Assembly (NCBI GenBank): GCA_002840535.1
Contig: PHBH01000034.1
Span: forward strand, 23,971 to 87,970
From: Deltaproteobacteria bacterium HGW-Deltaproteobacteria-15
Lineage (GTDB): Bacteria; Desulfobacterota; DSM-4660; Desulfatiglandales; HGW-15
Direction of reading: 5' to 3'
Length of the DNA stretch: 64,000 nucleotides
Shown: positions 54,558 to 63,819 of the stretch, one piece after another
Numbering within the stretch: position 1 is the first letter of the stretch
How the letters are laid out: each line of letters opens with the position of its first letter
Program-made: the position numbers and the translations under genes
The notes under the pieces: generated by a model
The model's input: only the letters and a program-made list of their open reading frames with translations
Database searches by the model: none
Told to the model about the DNA's origin: nothing

Positions 54558-54866
54558 ATGTCTCGCTTGAAGTACCTGAAAGATGTAGTCACTCTTTCCT
54601 ACCTGGAGGAAAAGTGTGTCGGATGCGGAATGTGCAGTGCCGTCTGTCCTCAAGCGGTTTTCGCGCTGGAGAACGGAAAAGCCAGGATAGGGGATCGGGA
54701 TGCCTGTATGGAATGCGGAGCGTGCTCCATGAATTGTCCGGCAGAGGCCATTTTTGTCAAGAAGGGCGTAGGGTGCGCCGCGGCTGTGATCAATTCAATC
54801 CTGGGCAGGAAAGATTCCGGCTGCTGCTGCATCCTGGAACCTGAGGACGGACAATCCAGCCGGTAG
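54558..54866 (+). CDS. hgcB: Mercury methylation ferredoxin HgcB
   Basis: 102 residues. Two [4Fe-4S] motifs CVGCGMCSAVCP (20-31) and CMECGACSMNCP (50-61), the conserved single Cys73 (GVGCAAAV), and a C-terminal Cys cluster (Cys89-91) as in HgcB. It should reduce the HgcA corrinoid and may bind Hg(II) for methyl transfer. AAAGGA precedes the ATG; the gap to hgcA is 71 bases. Confidence 0.96.
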   Translation: MSRLKYLKDVVTLSYLEEKCVGCGMCSAVCPQAVFALENGKARIGDRDACMECGACSMNCPAEAIFVKKGVGCAAAVINSILGRKDSGCCCILEPEDGQSSR

Positions 54867-54912
54867 GGTGGTGTGTCCCTATCCTCCTTCCATCTCCTTT
54901 CCCTTTCAGAAT

Positions 54913-54945
54913 TGGATGTTGGACGTTCGATGTTCGACGTTCATT
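54913..54945. repeat. GATGTTCGACGTTC-type repeat
   Basis: GGATGTTGGACGTTCGATGTTCGACGTTCA resembles the units near 41940 in the opposite orientation. A dispersed spacer repeat with no coding content. Confidence 0.6.
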
Positions 54946-55047
54946 CTGTCGTTTGCTGCATCCTCCCTATCCCATTGACAAAACTGTCTTACCGAATAAG
55001 AATGAGATGGATCGAAAGGGAAAAGACACGGCGCGAAATGCCCGTTC

Positions 55048-55806
55048 GTGCCGTGGAGAGGAAGGAAGGTGCACAGAAGAAATCGGATCAGGGTCGAGAA
55101 TCTCTCCCGTCTCCTCAGCTATATTCTCGGGCATCGGCCCGACGAATTCGGCCTCGTACCCGATGCTGAAGGATTCATCGGCTACAAGGAACTGCTCCAG
55201 GCTATTCATGAGGAGCCTGGGTGGGGCTATGTGAAGTTGGGGGATATTCGCGAGGTGCTCATGGGAGCGAGCCGGTCTCTTTTTGACTCTGATGAGAATC
55301 GTATTCGTGCACTGGAGAGGCGCTGGCAGATCGATGCGGGCTCCCCCGAAAGGATGCCCGCCATCCTTTATCTGGCTGTGAGGAAAAGGGCTCACGCCCA
55401 TGTCATGGGTAAAGGACTCGCCTCGGAACGGAACGTTGTTCTCTCCGCCGACCCGGAGTTTGCGATGAGAATCGGGAAACGGAGGGACCCCAAACCCGTC
55501 CTGCTGGAGGTTCAGACAGCGACTGCACGGCAGAGGAACAGCTCTTTTGCCGCTTTCGGTGCTCTCTATCTCACAAAGGAAATCCCGGCGGAATGCATTT
55601 CCGGCCCGCCTGTAGAAGAGGAGCCGGTCCCCCGCAAGACCGAGAAACCCAAGGAGGAAAGGGTGGGCAGGAAGGAAGATTTCCTGCCGGGCAGCTTCCT
55701 GCTGGATCCTCTAAGAGATCCGGCCCCCCACCGGGGACTCAAGGGAAAAAAGGGCAAGAGCTGGAAGGAAGAGGCCAGGAAGGTGAGAAGGAGGAGGAGC
55801 GAATGA
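55048..55806 (+). CDS. Divergent KptA/Tpt1-like RNA 2'-phosphotransferase family protein
   Basis: 252 residues (GTG at 55048; a GTG at 55069 after GGAAGGAAG is equally likely). The KptA core is visible: LSRLLSYILGHRPDEFGLVPDAEGFIGYKELL, then VVLSADPEFAMRIGKR. The catalytic Arg-His usually read LRHxP is LGHRP here, and the usual YHGT and VHLS read YLAV and VVLS, so several active-site residues are altered. A lysine/arginine-rich tail follows (about 190-252). Its stop overlaps the next ATG (ATGA). May be inactive or repurposed RNA-binding. Confidence 0.75.
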   Translation: MPWRGRKVHRRNRIRVENLSRLLSYILGHRPDEFGLVPDAEGFIGYKELLQAIHEEPGWGYVKLGDIREVLMGASRSLFDSDENRIRALERRWQIDAGSPERMPAILYLAVRKRAHAHVMGKGLASERNVVLSADPEFAMRIGKRRDPKPVLLEVQTATARQRNSSFAAFGALYLTKEIPAECISGPPVEEEPVPRKTEKPKEERVGRKEDFLPGSFLLDPLRDPAPHRGLKGKKGKSWKEEARKVRRRRSE

Positions 55807-57887
55807 GAGAGAGCCCGCCGTTTTCAAAGATATTCTACCCCAAGAGCGTCGCCGTCTTCGGCGTCTCCCCGGAAGGGCCGAACCTGGCAAGGAACATCGT
55901 CCTCAACACCCTCACCTGCGGTTTCAAAGGTGAGGTGTTTTCCATCGGCCGCACCCAGGGGGTGGCGTTCGGACAGAAGATTTATTCATCTGTGGAGGAA
56001 ATCGAGCGTGACATCGATTTGGCCGTCATCCTCACCCCGGCCAGGACCATACCGGGCATACTCGAGCAATGCGGCCGCAAAGGAATCAAAGCTGCCGTCA
56101 TCGAATCAGGCGGGTTTTCCGAATTCGACATGGAGGGCAAAGCCCTGGAAGAGGCCTGCACCGCCACGGCCGCAAAATACGGAATTCGCTTTGTCGGACC
56201 GAACGGGATCGGAGTGACCAATCTGGAGAGCGGGCTCGCCCTTCCATTCATGCCGCTCCGGCGGGACCTCTGCATCGGACCTGTTTCCATACTCGCTCAG
56301 AGCGGCGGGGTCGGGCTCAGTTATGTGAATTTTCTCTCCGATGAACGGATCGGTTTCAACAAATTCGTCTCCATGGGGAATAAGCGCAATATCGACGAGA
56401 ACGAGCTGCTGGAATACCTGATCCAGGACCCGGGCACCAAGATCATCCTGATATACCTGGAAGGATTCACTGACGGCAGAAAATTCGTGGAGGTCGCCTC
56501 GCGATCCGAAAAGCCTGTTCTCGTGCACAAATCGAACCGTTTCGAAACCAGCGCGCGGATCGCCCATTCTCACACCACGGCCATGTTCACGAACGACATA
56601 CTGGTGGATCATGCCCTTGAACAGGCAGGATGCGTGCGCGTGAACACCATGGACGAGGCTATCCATTACATCCGAAGCCTCAGCCTCCCTTCGCTCAAAG
56701 GCAAGCGTTTGGCCGTTGTCTCCCGGTCCGGAGGGCATGCGGTCATTGCCGCCGATGCCTGCGGGCATTACGGCTTCGAACTCCCCGAGTTCCCGGAGGA
56801 GATGCTTCAGAGAATCGCAAAGCATGTCAGGGCGGGTGTAATCCGGCTTCAGAATCCCCTGGACCTGGGCGACATGTTCGATCTCGAATTCTACGCCTAC
56901 ATTATCGAGGAACTGCTCAAGAAGGAAGATCTGGACGGCGTGCTCCTTGGGCATGGGTACCGCAAAGGCCACGAAGAACAACCGTCCAGGGCCTTGCTCC
57001 AACAGGTAGTCCGCCTCGTTGAAAAATATCAAAAGCCGGTCGCATCTTTTGTCATGACCGAGGCATCGGAAAAGGAGTACTTCAGGAACTTTGTCAAAAT
57101 TCCTGTTTTCGACTCCCCGGAAGATGCCATGCGCGCGTTTCACCTGAGCCATGAATGGTCTGCGAGGCGGCCGCTGCCCCTGTTGAAAACAAAGCTCGAG
57201 CACATAGACGAGGATCGGGCCGGGAGAATCCTGAATGAAGCCGGGGGCGAGGGCAGTCTTCTCCTGAGCCAGGGGATCGAGCTGATCAAATCGTATGGCT
57301 TTGCGGTGGCTCGCTATGGACTTGCAGGCGCGGCGGAAGAGGCTGTTGACATCTGGCGCGCGTGGAATACGCCGTTGGCCATGAAGGTGAACCGGCCGCA
57401 TCTCTCTCACAAGAGCGATCAGGGCGCGGTGATACTCAACATCCAGACAGAGGCTGAGATCCGCTCCGCGTTCAATGACCTCAAGAAGGTTGCAGGCCCG
57501 GACCTGGAGGTGCTCGTTCAGGAAATGGCCCCCAAGGGCAGGGAAATCATCCTGGGCGGGAAAAGGGACGACTGCTTCGGTCCTGTGGTCCTCTTCGGTT
57601 TAGGCGGCATCTTCGTGGAGGTGTTTCGCGATGCGGTCTGGCGTCTTGCGCCCGTCCAGCACGAGGAGGCCGCCCGCATGATCCGGAGTATCCAGGGCGC
57701 CCGGGTGCTCTCGGGATACAGGGGGGAGCCACCCCGGGACACGGAGGTCCTCAAGGATCTCATTTCAAGATTGTCCCAGATGCTCGTGACCTTTCCCCGG
57801 ATACAGGAGATCGACATCAACCCCGTGATCGTAATGGCCGAAGGGGAGGGGGCTCTTGCAGTGGATGCAAGGGTCATTCTGAAATGA
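55803..57887 (+). CDS. ADP-forming acyl-CoA synthetase (acetyl-CoA synthetase type)
   Basis: 694 residues from the ATG at 55803 (the longer open frame overlaps the KptA-like gene and is not used). CoA-binding Rossmann domain (IFYPKSVAVFGVSPEG), succinyl-CoA-ligase-like domain with the phospho-histidine region IAHSHTTAM, and a C-terminal ATP-grasp domain (EIDINPVIV). Such enzymes make ATP from acyl-CoA in anaerobes. Coupled to the KptA-like gene by a 4-base overlap. Confidence 0.92.
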   Translation: MRESPPFSKIFYPKSVAVFGVSPEGPNLARNIVLNTLTCGFKGEVFSIGRTQGVAFGQKIYSSVEEIERDIDLAVILTPARTIPGILEQCGRKGIKAAVIESGGFSEFDMEGKALEEACTATAAKYGIRFVGPNGIGVTNLESGLALPFMPLRRDLCIGPVSILAQSGGVGLSYVNFLSDERIGFNKFVSMGNKRNIDENELLEYLIQDPGTKIILIYLEGFTDGRKFVEVASRSEKPVLVHKSNRFETSARIAHSHTTAMFTNDILVDHALEQAGCVRVNTMDEAIHYIRSLSLPSLKGKRLAVVSRSGGHAVIAADACGHYGFELPEFPEEMLQRIAKHVRAGVIRLQNPLDLGDMFDLEFYAYIIEELLKKEDLDGVLLGHGYRKGHEEQPSRALLQQVVRLVEKYQKPVASFVMTEASEKEYFRNFVKIPVFDSPEDAMRAFHLSHEWSARRPLPLLKTKLEHIDEDRAGRILNEAGGEGSLLLSQGIELIKSYGFAVARYGLAGAAEEAVDIWRAWNTPLAMKVNRPHLSHKSDQGAVILNIQTEAEIRSAFNDLKKVAGPDLEVLVQEMAPKGREIILGGKRDDCFGPVVLFGLGGIFVEVFRDAVWRLAPVQHEEAARMIRSIQGARVLSGYRGEPPRDTEVLKDLISRLSQMLVTFPRIQEIDINPVIVMAEGEGALAVDARVILK

Positions 57888-57938
57888 GACGACAGGGAAG
57901 CAGGAATGTACGATCAGGGCTCGACCATGCCTTCCGAG

Positions 57939-59240
57939 CTACTTTATCACAGTTCCGACAACTCCTCCTGCCCCAATCCCGTCCACTCTTACCCGGACAA
58001 AGGTATTCTCCGGCCCTTCCGGAGAAGGAAAGTGAACCGGCAGATAGTTGTCGCTCAACCCCTCTGCCATCCCTTTCATCTTTGAATTCCGCTCTTGTAT
58101 GAGTACTGTCAGCACCTTCCCTATGCATGATTCATAAAAGGCCGCGCGCTTTGATTGGCCCAAAGCCCTCAGCTCCGCGGCTCTTTTCTTGATCAGTCCA
58201 GGGGCCACCCGATCCGGAAAGTCTGCAGCGGGAGTTCCCTTGCGCGGTGAGAAGGGAAATACGTGCAGATAAGTCGCAGGGAGATCATGGATCAGGGAAC
58301 GGGTATTGGCAAAGGCCTTCTCATCTTCTCCCGGGAATCCCACCATTACATCCAGGCCTATTGCTGCAAGAGGAATCCTTTCGCGAATTCGCTCCATCAC
58401 CCGCGCATACTCCTTTGCCCTGTAGCGCCTGTTCATCTTCTCCAGTATTCCATCGTCACCGCTTTGAAGGGGAATGTGGAGATGGTCGCAGAGCCATTCC
58501 TCATCGGCAACCATTTCGATCAGATCCCAATCAACCTCATTGGGCTCTATGGAGCTCAATCGGATGCGAATCGGCAGCTTCTCGCCGGCAATCAGTTTGA
58601 GCAGGCTTTTCAATCCGGAGAACGGAGAGAGGTCAACTCCATACTTGCCCAGATGGATTCCCGTAAGGACCACCTCCTTGTATCCTTTTTCCGAAAGGGA
58701 TTGGAGCGCTCTGATTGCCTCCGACGGATCGATGCTCCGCAGAGGCCCCCGGGCATAAGGGACGATGCAATAGCTGCAGTAGGATTCGCACCCATCCTGA
58801 ATCTTCAGAAAAGCCCTTGTTCTGTTTCCGAAGTCCTCTACCGGGAGGTGGCCGAGGGGGTCCCCTCTTGAGAAGCCGCACCCTGGAGGATTTTCAACTC
58901 CTTCTTCCCCGGCAAGGATTGCCGGGATACGGCTCTTGAGTCCGTTTCCTGCAACCAGATCCACTCCATTCAATCGGGATACCTCATCAGGCAATATTTC
59001 GGCATAGCATCCACTAGCCACGATCCTCGCCTTGGGATTTTCACGGTATGCCCTGTTTATGGCCTGTCGCGACTGGGATTGCGCTTCATGGGTCACCATG
59101 CAGGTGTTTACAATGACTACATCCGGCACTCCCTCTTTACCCGCCTCCGTCCAACCCCCGCGGATCAGGGACTCCCTGATGAATGCGGATTCGTATTGAT
59201 TTACCTTGCACCCGAAGGTGAGAATTTTAAAAAAGGCCAT
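57939..59240 (-). CDS. mtaB: tRNA t6A37 methylthiotransferase MtaB
   Basis: Adds methylthio to threonylcarbamoyladenosine 37 of tRNAs reading ANN codons. 433 residues: N-terminal UPF0004 domain with GCKVNQYES and VNTCMVT (three cluster Cys), radical SAM motif CESYCSYC with IVPYARG, and a C-terminal TRAM-type domain. Ends the minus-strand gene facing the acyl-CoA synthetase gene. Confidence 0.95.
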   Translation of the reverse strand: MAFFKILTFGCKVNQYESAFIRESLIRGGWTEAGKEGVPDVVIVNTCMVTHEAQSQSRQAINRAYRENPKARIVASGCYAEILPDEVSRLNGVDLVAGNGLKSRIPAILAGEEGVENPPGCGFSRGDPLGHLPVEDFGNRTRAFLKIQDGCESYCSYCIVPYARGPLRSIDPSEAIRALQSLSEKGYKEVVLTGIHLGKYGVDLSPFSGLKSLLKLIAGEKLPIRIRLSSIEPNEVDWDLIEMVADEEWLCDHLHIPLQSGDDGILEKMNRRYRAKEYARVMERIRERIPLAAIGLDVMVGFPGEDEKAFANTRSLIHDLPATYLHVFPFSPRKGTPAADFPDRVAPGLIKKRAAELRALGQSKRAAFYESCIGKVLTVLIQERNSKMKGMAEGLSDNYLPVHFPSPEGPENTFVRVRVDGIGAGGVVGTVIK

Positions 59241-59473
59241 TTCTTGCCGGTCCTTTCAACTCTTCGTGCTCTTCGTGGTTTTTCGTGGTGAAAAACGGAA
59301 TTTTTACCATATAACACGAAGACACTAAGGCGAGCTTTGAAAGCGGTTCTTTACTGTGTTTATGATAACGTGTAATAAGACAATTGTTGCTCGGAGAATT
59401 TGGGTTGAAAACAAAAGAATTTTAGCCTATTTTCGCCCTGTCCGAAAGTGGATTTAGGGAAAGGAGGACACTC

Positions 59474-60646
59474 ATGCGTAAGAGTCTTCTGGCGGTGGTT
59501 ATGGTTCTCATGCTTTCTTTGACTCTGTCGACCGCCTCGCATTCAAAGGATCCGGTCATCAGGATCGGCATCAATGCGCCGATCACGGGTGACATCCCCA
59601 AGGTAGGGGAGGGAACAAAATTCGCAGCCAATATGTGGCTGGAAGACATCAAGGCCGCAGGCGGACTCAAGGTAGGGGGCAAGACATACCGGGTCGAGCT
59701 TGTGATTGAAGACAATGAGTCCAAGGCAGAATCTGCGGTTAAGGCAGCCACCAAAATGATCACGGTCGACGAGGTGCTCGCCATCGTGGGTCCTCAATCC
59801 TCCAAGCAGGCCGTTCCGGCAGGGGAGGTGGCAAACAATTACAAAACCCCCATGATCAGCCCATGGTCGACCAATCCGGATACCACCAAAGACCGCCCTT
59901 TCGTTTTTCGCGCCTGCTTCCTGGATCCTTTTCAGGGACCTGTGGTGGCCAACTTCATCAAGGATGAATTCGGCTACAAGAAGGCGGCGGTTCTCTACGA
60001 CGTGGCCAGCGATTATCCAAAAGGGATTGCGCAGTTTTTCAAGGCTTCATGGGAAAAGCTGAACGGTCCCGGGTCGGTTGTGGCCTTTGAAAGCTTTACC
60101 ACAAAGGATACGGATTTCAGCGCCCAGCTCACGAAAATCACCAACTCCGGGGCAGAGGTCCTTTTCACCCCTCAGTACTACAACGAAGTCGCGCTGATCG
60201 TGCAGCAGGCCCACCAGCTTGGATGGAAAAAACCCATTATCGGGAGCGACAGCTGGGGCTCGGCCGAGACGGTCAAACTTTGCGGAAAGGATTGCTACGG
60301 CCTCTTCTTCAGCACCCACTATGCTGCGGCAGGCGCCAAGGGGTCGACCAGGGATTTCATTGATCGTTATACCAGGAAACACGGATATGTGCCTGACGAT
60401 GTGGCTGCCCTTACCTGGGACGCCATGCACATCGTGCAAAAGGCGATTCAGGATTCCGGGAAGCTCAGCGGCGATCTCAAGAAGGACCGCCAGAGCATCC
60501 GGAACGCCATGGCCAAGATCCAGGAGTTCGATGGGATAACGGGAAAAATGACCTTCACGGAAGAGGGCGATCCCATTAAATGCGCCGTTATCGTCAAGAT
60601 CAGCGACAAGGGCGAGTTCGAGTTTTACAAGTCGGTGTGTCCCTAA
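59474..60646 (+). CDS. livK: Branched-chain amino-acid ABC transporter, substrate-binding protein
   Basis: 390 residues with a signal peptide (about residues 1-24, TLSTASHSKDP). Periplasmic LivK-type fold: IRIGINAPITGDIPKVGEG, LVIEDNESKAESAVKAA, IVGPQSSKQAVPAGEVA. Ligand may be a branched-chain amino acid or another small acid or amide. Good AGGAGG lies before the ATG. First gene of the liv cluster. Confidence 0.92.
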   Translation: MRKSLLAVVMVLMLSLTLSTASHSKDPVIRIGINAPITGDIPKVGEGTKFAANMWLEDIKAAGGLKVGGKTYRVELVIEDNESKAESAVKAATKMITVDEVLAIVGPQSSKQAVPAGEVANNYKTPMISPWSTNPDTTKDRPFVFRACFLDPFQGPVVANFIKDEFGYKKAAVLYDVASDYPKGIAQFFKASWEKLNGPGSVVAFESFTTKDTDFSAQLTKITNSGAEVLFTPQYYNEVALIVQQAHQLGWKKPIIGSDSWGSAETVKLCGKDCYGLFFSTHYAAAGAKGSTRDFIDRYTRKHGYVPDDVAALTWDAMHIVQKAIQDSGKLSGDLKKDRQSIRNAMAKIQEFDGITGKMTFTEEGDPIKCAVIVKISDKGEFEFYKSVCP

Positions 60647-60650
60647 GAGC

Positions 60651-60758
60651 GTTCGGTGTTCAGCGTTCAGAGCTCAGGGTTCATAATCAAGAAGAAGAGG
60701 GGATTTCGGTTGTTCTTTCCTGAACGCTGAACGCTGAACACTGAACCCCTGAACACTC
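60651..60758. repeat. GTTCAGCG inverted arrays between livK and livH
   Basis: GTTCGGTGTTCAGCGTTCAGAGCTCAGGGTTCA (60651-60683) faces CCTGAACGCTGAACGCTGAACACTGAACCCCTGAAC (60719-60755). The arms could pair into a long hairpin and might act as a stop or mRNA-stability element lowering expression after livK. Confidence 0.7.
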
Positions 60759-60782
60759 GTATTACTTGGGTCTTTCATCTTA

Positions 60783-61703
60783 ATGATCTTCTTGCAGAAT
60801 CTGGTCAATGCCCTTCAGTGGGGGAGCTTTTACGCCCTGATCGCGTTGGGATACTCGATGGTTTACAGTGTCCTGATGCTTTTCAACTTCGCCCATGGCG
60901 ATATCTTCATGGTCGGGGCGTACATCGGGTTTGGTGTGGCCACTGGCCTGACGGCCCTCGCCTCCGCCGGCATTGTCGATCTTCCCAACTGGCTCATCCT
61001 CGTGCTGACGATCCTCTTCTCCATGTTCCTGACCTCATTTGTGGGAATGGCCGTAGAAAGGGTGGCTTACCGTCCCCTCCGCAACGCACCGAGGGCCTCG
61101 GCGGCGATTACCGGTCTCATGATCGGCATCATTCTCGAGACGGGAAACCTGGCGCTTCTCGGGGCCAGAAGGGTATCTTTCCCTTCCCTGCTTGAAACCC
61201 AGACGTATGCATTCGGAGGCGTGATCCTGACGAACAAGAAGATCATGATCGTGCTCGTCTCGATTCTCCTGAGCCTCGCCCTTCATCAATTCATACGAAA
61301 GACAAAGTGGGGAATGGCGGTGCGTGCCATGGCCTTTGACTACACGGTAATACCCCTCATGGGAGTCCCCTTGAACCGGATTGCCGCCGTGACCTTTGCC
61401 ATCGGTTCCGCACTCGCTGCAGCTGCAGGAATCCTCTTTGGAGTCGCGTACCCTGTACTCGACCCCTACATGGGGATCGTTTTCGGCTGGAAGGCCTTTG
61501 TGGCCGCCATTCTTGGTGGGAGGGGGTCCATCCTTGGGGCAACGCTTGCCGGCTTTATGCTCGGGTTCATTGAAATCTTTGTGGCCATGATCTTTCCATC
61601 CACCCTGCGGGATCTTATTGCCTACTCCATCATCCTTCTCATCCTGGTCTTCAAGCCCCACGGGTTTTTCGGCGAACCCTATAGCGCACAGTTGAGGCTT
61701 TAG
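60783..61703 (+). CDS. livH: Branched-chain amino-acid ABC transporter, permease LivH
   Basis: 306 residues, about eight membrane spans. Shows the LivH features QWGSFYALIALGYSMVYSVLMLFNFAHGDIFMVGAY and the C-terminal GRGSILGATLAG. Starts after the hairpin repeat; 15 bases before livM. Confidence 0.94.
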   Translation: MIFLQNLVNALQWGSFYALIALGYSMVYSVLMLFNFAHGDIFMVGAYIGFGVATGLTALASAGIVDLPNWLILVLTILFSMFLTSFVGMAVERVAYRPLRNAPRASAAITGLMIGIILETGNLALLGARRVSFPSLLETQTYAFGGVILTNKKIMIVLVSILLSLALHQFIRKTKWGMAVRAMAFDYTVIPLMGVPLNRIAAVTFAIGSALAAAAGILFGVAYPVLDPYMGIVFGWKAFVAAILGGRGSILGATLAGFMLGFIEIFVAMIFPSTLRDLIAYSIILLILVFKPHGFFGEPYSAQLRL

Positions 61704-61718
61704 ACGGATCAGAAGTTT

Positions 61719-63068
61719 ATGGGACCATTCACAAAGGAAATGGAAGTGAACTCAACCCGTAACACACGGAAACTGAGGCTCAGCGCTGTGAAAGCCCATC
61801 TTTCAGAGTCTCTCTCCGGTATTCCCATTCTTGGCTGGCTCTCAGGCGCGCTGGTGTCCGTGCTCCTCGAAAGAATGGTGGGCACTCCCATTGCACACCT
61901 GGTGGGGTTGGAAAGAATACCCGTTCTCTTCGGCGTCCTGATCATGCTGAAAGAACCATTGATGATTCCCGGCGCGCTTGCGTATGTCTTTGCCGTTTAT
62001 CTCCTCCCGGCAGTGGTGCTGGCTTATGTGGTCGCCGGTCCTGCAAACGTGCTTGCCGAAAAGCTGGTCCGAGTCTCTTCAGGCTTTTCCGTCCTTCTTC
62101 ATCTCGCTCTTCTCTATGCCATTCTCCATATCTGGGCGGAGGTGAGCGACTACCGATTGATTACACTCAAGCTCACCCTGATTGCCGTCATGCTCACTCT
62201 CAGCCTGAACGTGATCAACGGCTACATGGGGGAGTTCTCCTGTTCTCATCCCGGCTTCATGGCCCTCGGGGCGTACTCCGCATCGGTCATCTCTCTGATC
62301 TTTTTTGTCGGTTTCAGATCCCATGGCCCCATGCTCCCGACCTGGCTGGCCCCTTTAGGTTTCCCTTTGGCGCTCATTCTCGGAGGTCTCGTTTCCTCGC
62401 TTGGCGCCATTGCGGTTGCCGTCCCGTCTTTCCGCACGAGGGGGGATTATCTGGCCATCATCTCACTGGCCTTTCTCTTTATCGTGAAGAGTCTGATCGA
62501 GAACCTGGAGCTCGTTGGCGGCCCCCGCGGGCTATCGAAGCAGCCGGACTGGGCAAGCCTGCCGGTGGTGTTCTTCTGGACCGCGCTCTGCCTGTGGATG
62601 ATCAACAATTTCGTTCGTTCCATTCTCGGAAAGGCCATGAATGCGGTGCGCGATGACGAACTCGCCGCCAACGCAATGACCATCGACACTCGGAGAACCA
62701 AGGTGACGGCCTTTCTTTTTGCCGCTTTCTGGGCAGGGGTGGCCGGGGGGCTTTTCGCCCACGTCGTGCGGTATGTGAACCCGTCCATGTTCGGCGTGCA
62801 GAATCTCGCAGAAGGTCTTGCCATGGTGTACTTCGGCGGGCTCAATTCCGTTTATGGATCCATTGTAGGAGCCGTGTCCATCAGCCTCCTGGGTGAGGCT
62901 CTCCGGCCCCTTGAAATCTTCAAGTGGATCATCATTCCCCTGTTATTGATTCTCGTGATGATTTACCGTCCGACCGGGCTCGTGGCCTTCAAGGAACTCG
63001 ATGTTCTTCATCTCATCAGACCCAAAGCTAAGCGTGGTCGCGAAGGGGGCCCAAATGCTTCGCGTTGA
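61719..63068 (+). CDS. livM: Branched-chain amino-acid ABC transporter, permease LivM
   Basis: 449 residues, ten or so membrane spans. LivM core is seen from about residue 145: LTLSLNVINGYMGEFSCSHPGFMALGAYSA and GKAMNAVRDDELAANAMTID. About 130 extra N-terminal residues with further hydrophobic segments precede the core. Its end overlaps livG by 14 bases. Confidence 0.93.
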   Translation: MGPFTKEMEVNSTRNTRKLRLSAVKAHLSESLSGIPILGWLSGALVSVLLERMVGTPIAHLVGLERIPVLFGVLIMLKEPLMIPGALAYVFAVYLLPAVVLAYVVAGPANVLAEKLVRVSSGFSVLLHLALLYAILHIWAEVSDYRLITLKLTLIAVMLTLSLNVINGYMGEFSCSHPGFMALGAYSASVISLIFFVGFRSHGPMLPTWLAPLGFPLALILGGLVSSLGAIAVAVPSFRTRGDYLAIISLAFLFIVKSLIENLELVGGPRGLSKQPDWASLPVVFFWTALCLWMINNFVRSILGKAMNAVRDDELAANAMTIDTRRTKVTAFLFAAFWAGVAGGLFAHVVRYVNPSMFGVQNLAEGLAMVYFGGLNSVYGSIVGAVSISLLGEALRPLEIFKWIIIPLLLILVMIYRPTGLVAFKELDVLHLIRPKAKRGREGGPNASR

Positions 63069-63819
63069 AGGAATGACGCATGACTTCGGCGGTCTCCGCG
63101 CTGTCGAGGATTACAGCCTCAATCTGGCGCAGGGACAGATCCGCGGTCTCATCGGACCGAATGGAGCGGGTAAGACCACCATCTTCAACCTCATCACGGG
63201 AGTATACGCCCCCAACCGGGGCAGCATCCTCCTCGACGGCAGACAGATCATGGGCCTTCCGCCACACAGGATCTCTTCCCTGGGGCTTGGCAGAACCTTT
63301 CAAAACCTCCGGTTGTGGCGCCACATGACGGTTCTGGAACACGTAGAGATGGCCCAGTACTCCAGGGTCACCTATGGCCTTCTTGGCGCCTTCTTCGGCA
63401 CCGCACGGCGCCGTCGTGAGGAGGAGGAGATAAAAGAAAGATGTTACACCCTTCTCGATCTTGTAGGTGTGCGACATCTGTCCGGGCACAAAGTTGTCGG
63501 TCTTCCGTATGGTGCTCTGCGAAGGGTTGAACTGGCCAGGGCGCTGGCGACACGGCCCAAGGTGCTTTTTCTGGATGAACCCACTGCGGGAATGAATCCC
63601 GAGGAACTGATAAATATGATGGAGATCATCCGCAGGGTCCATCTCGAACTCGGACTGGCAATCTTCCTGATAGAGCACAGATTGAAGGTGGTCATGGAAC
63701 TCTGCGAAATTGTCCAGACGCTTGTTTTCGGAAAAGTTATCGCAGAAGGGACGCCGAGTGAGATCCAGAACGACCCGAAGGTGATCGAAGCCTACCTGGG
63801 AAAAGTGGAGGTCGCCTGA
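63055..63819 (+). CDS. livG: Branched-chain amino-acid ABC transporter, ATPase LivG
   Basis: 254 residues from the ATG at 63055, with AGGGGG upstream; an ATG at 63001 lies inside livM and is less likely. Walker A GPNGAGKTT, Walker B VLFLDEPTAGMNP and H-loop FLIEHRLKV are intact; the signature segment reads LPYGALRRVELARAL. Overlaps livM and livF. Confidence 0.93.
   Translation: MLRVEGMTHDFGGLRAVEDYSLNLAQGQIRGLIGPNGAGKTTIFNLITGVYAPNRGSILLDGRQIMGLPPHRISSLGLGRTFQNLRLWRHMTVLEHVEMAQYSRVTYGLLGAFFGTARRRREEEEIKERCYTLLDLVGVRHLSGHKVVGLPYGALRRVELARALATRPKVLFLDEPTAGMNPEELINMMEIIRRVHLELGLAIFLIEHRLKVVMELCEIVQTLVFGKVIAEGTPSEIQNDPKVIEAYLGKVEVA

Noticed and set aside
63001..63054. ATG at 63001 as the livG start
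   Set aside because: It would overlap livM by 68 bases and adds a non-conserved stretch; the ATG at 63055 has a ribosome site.
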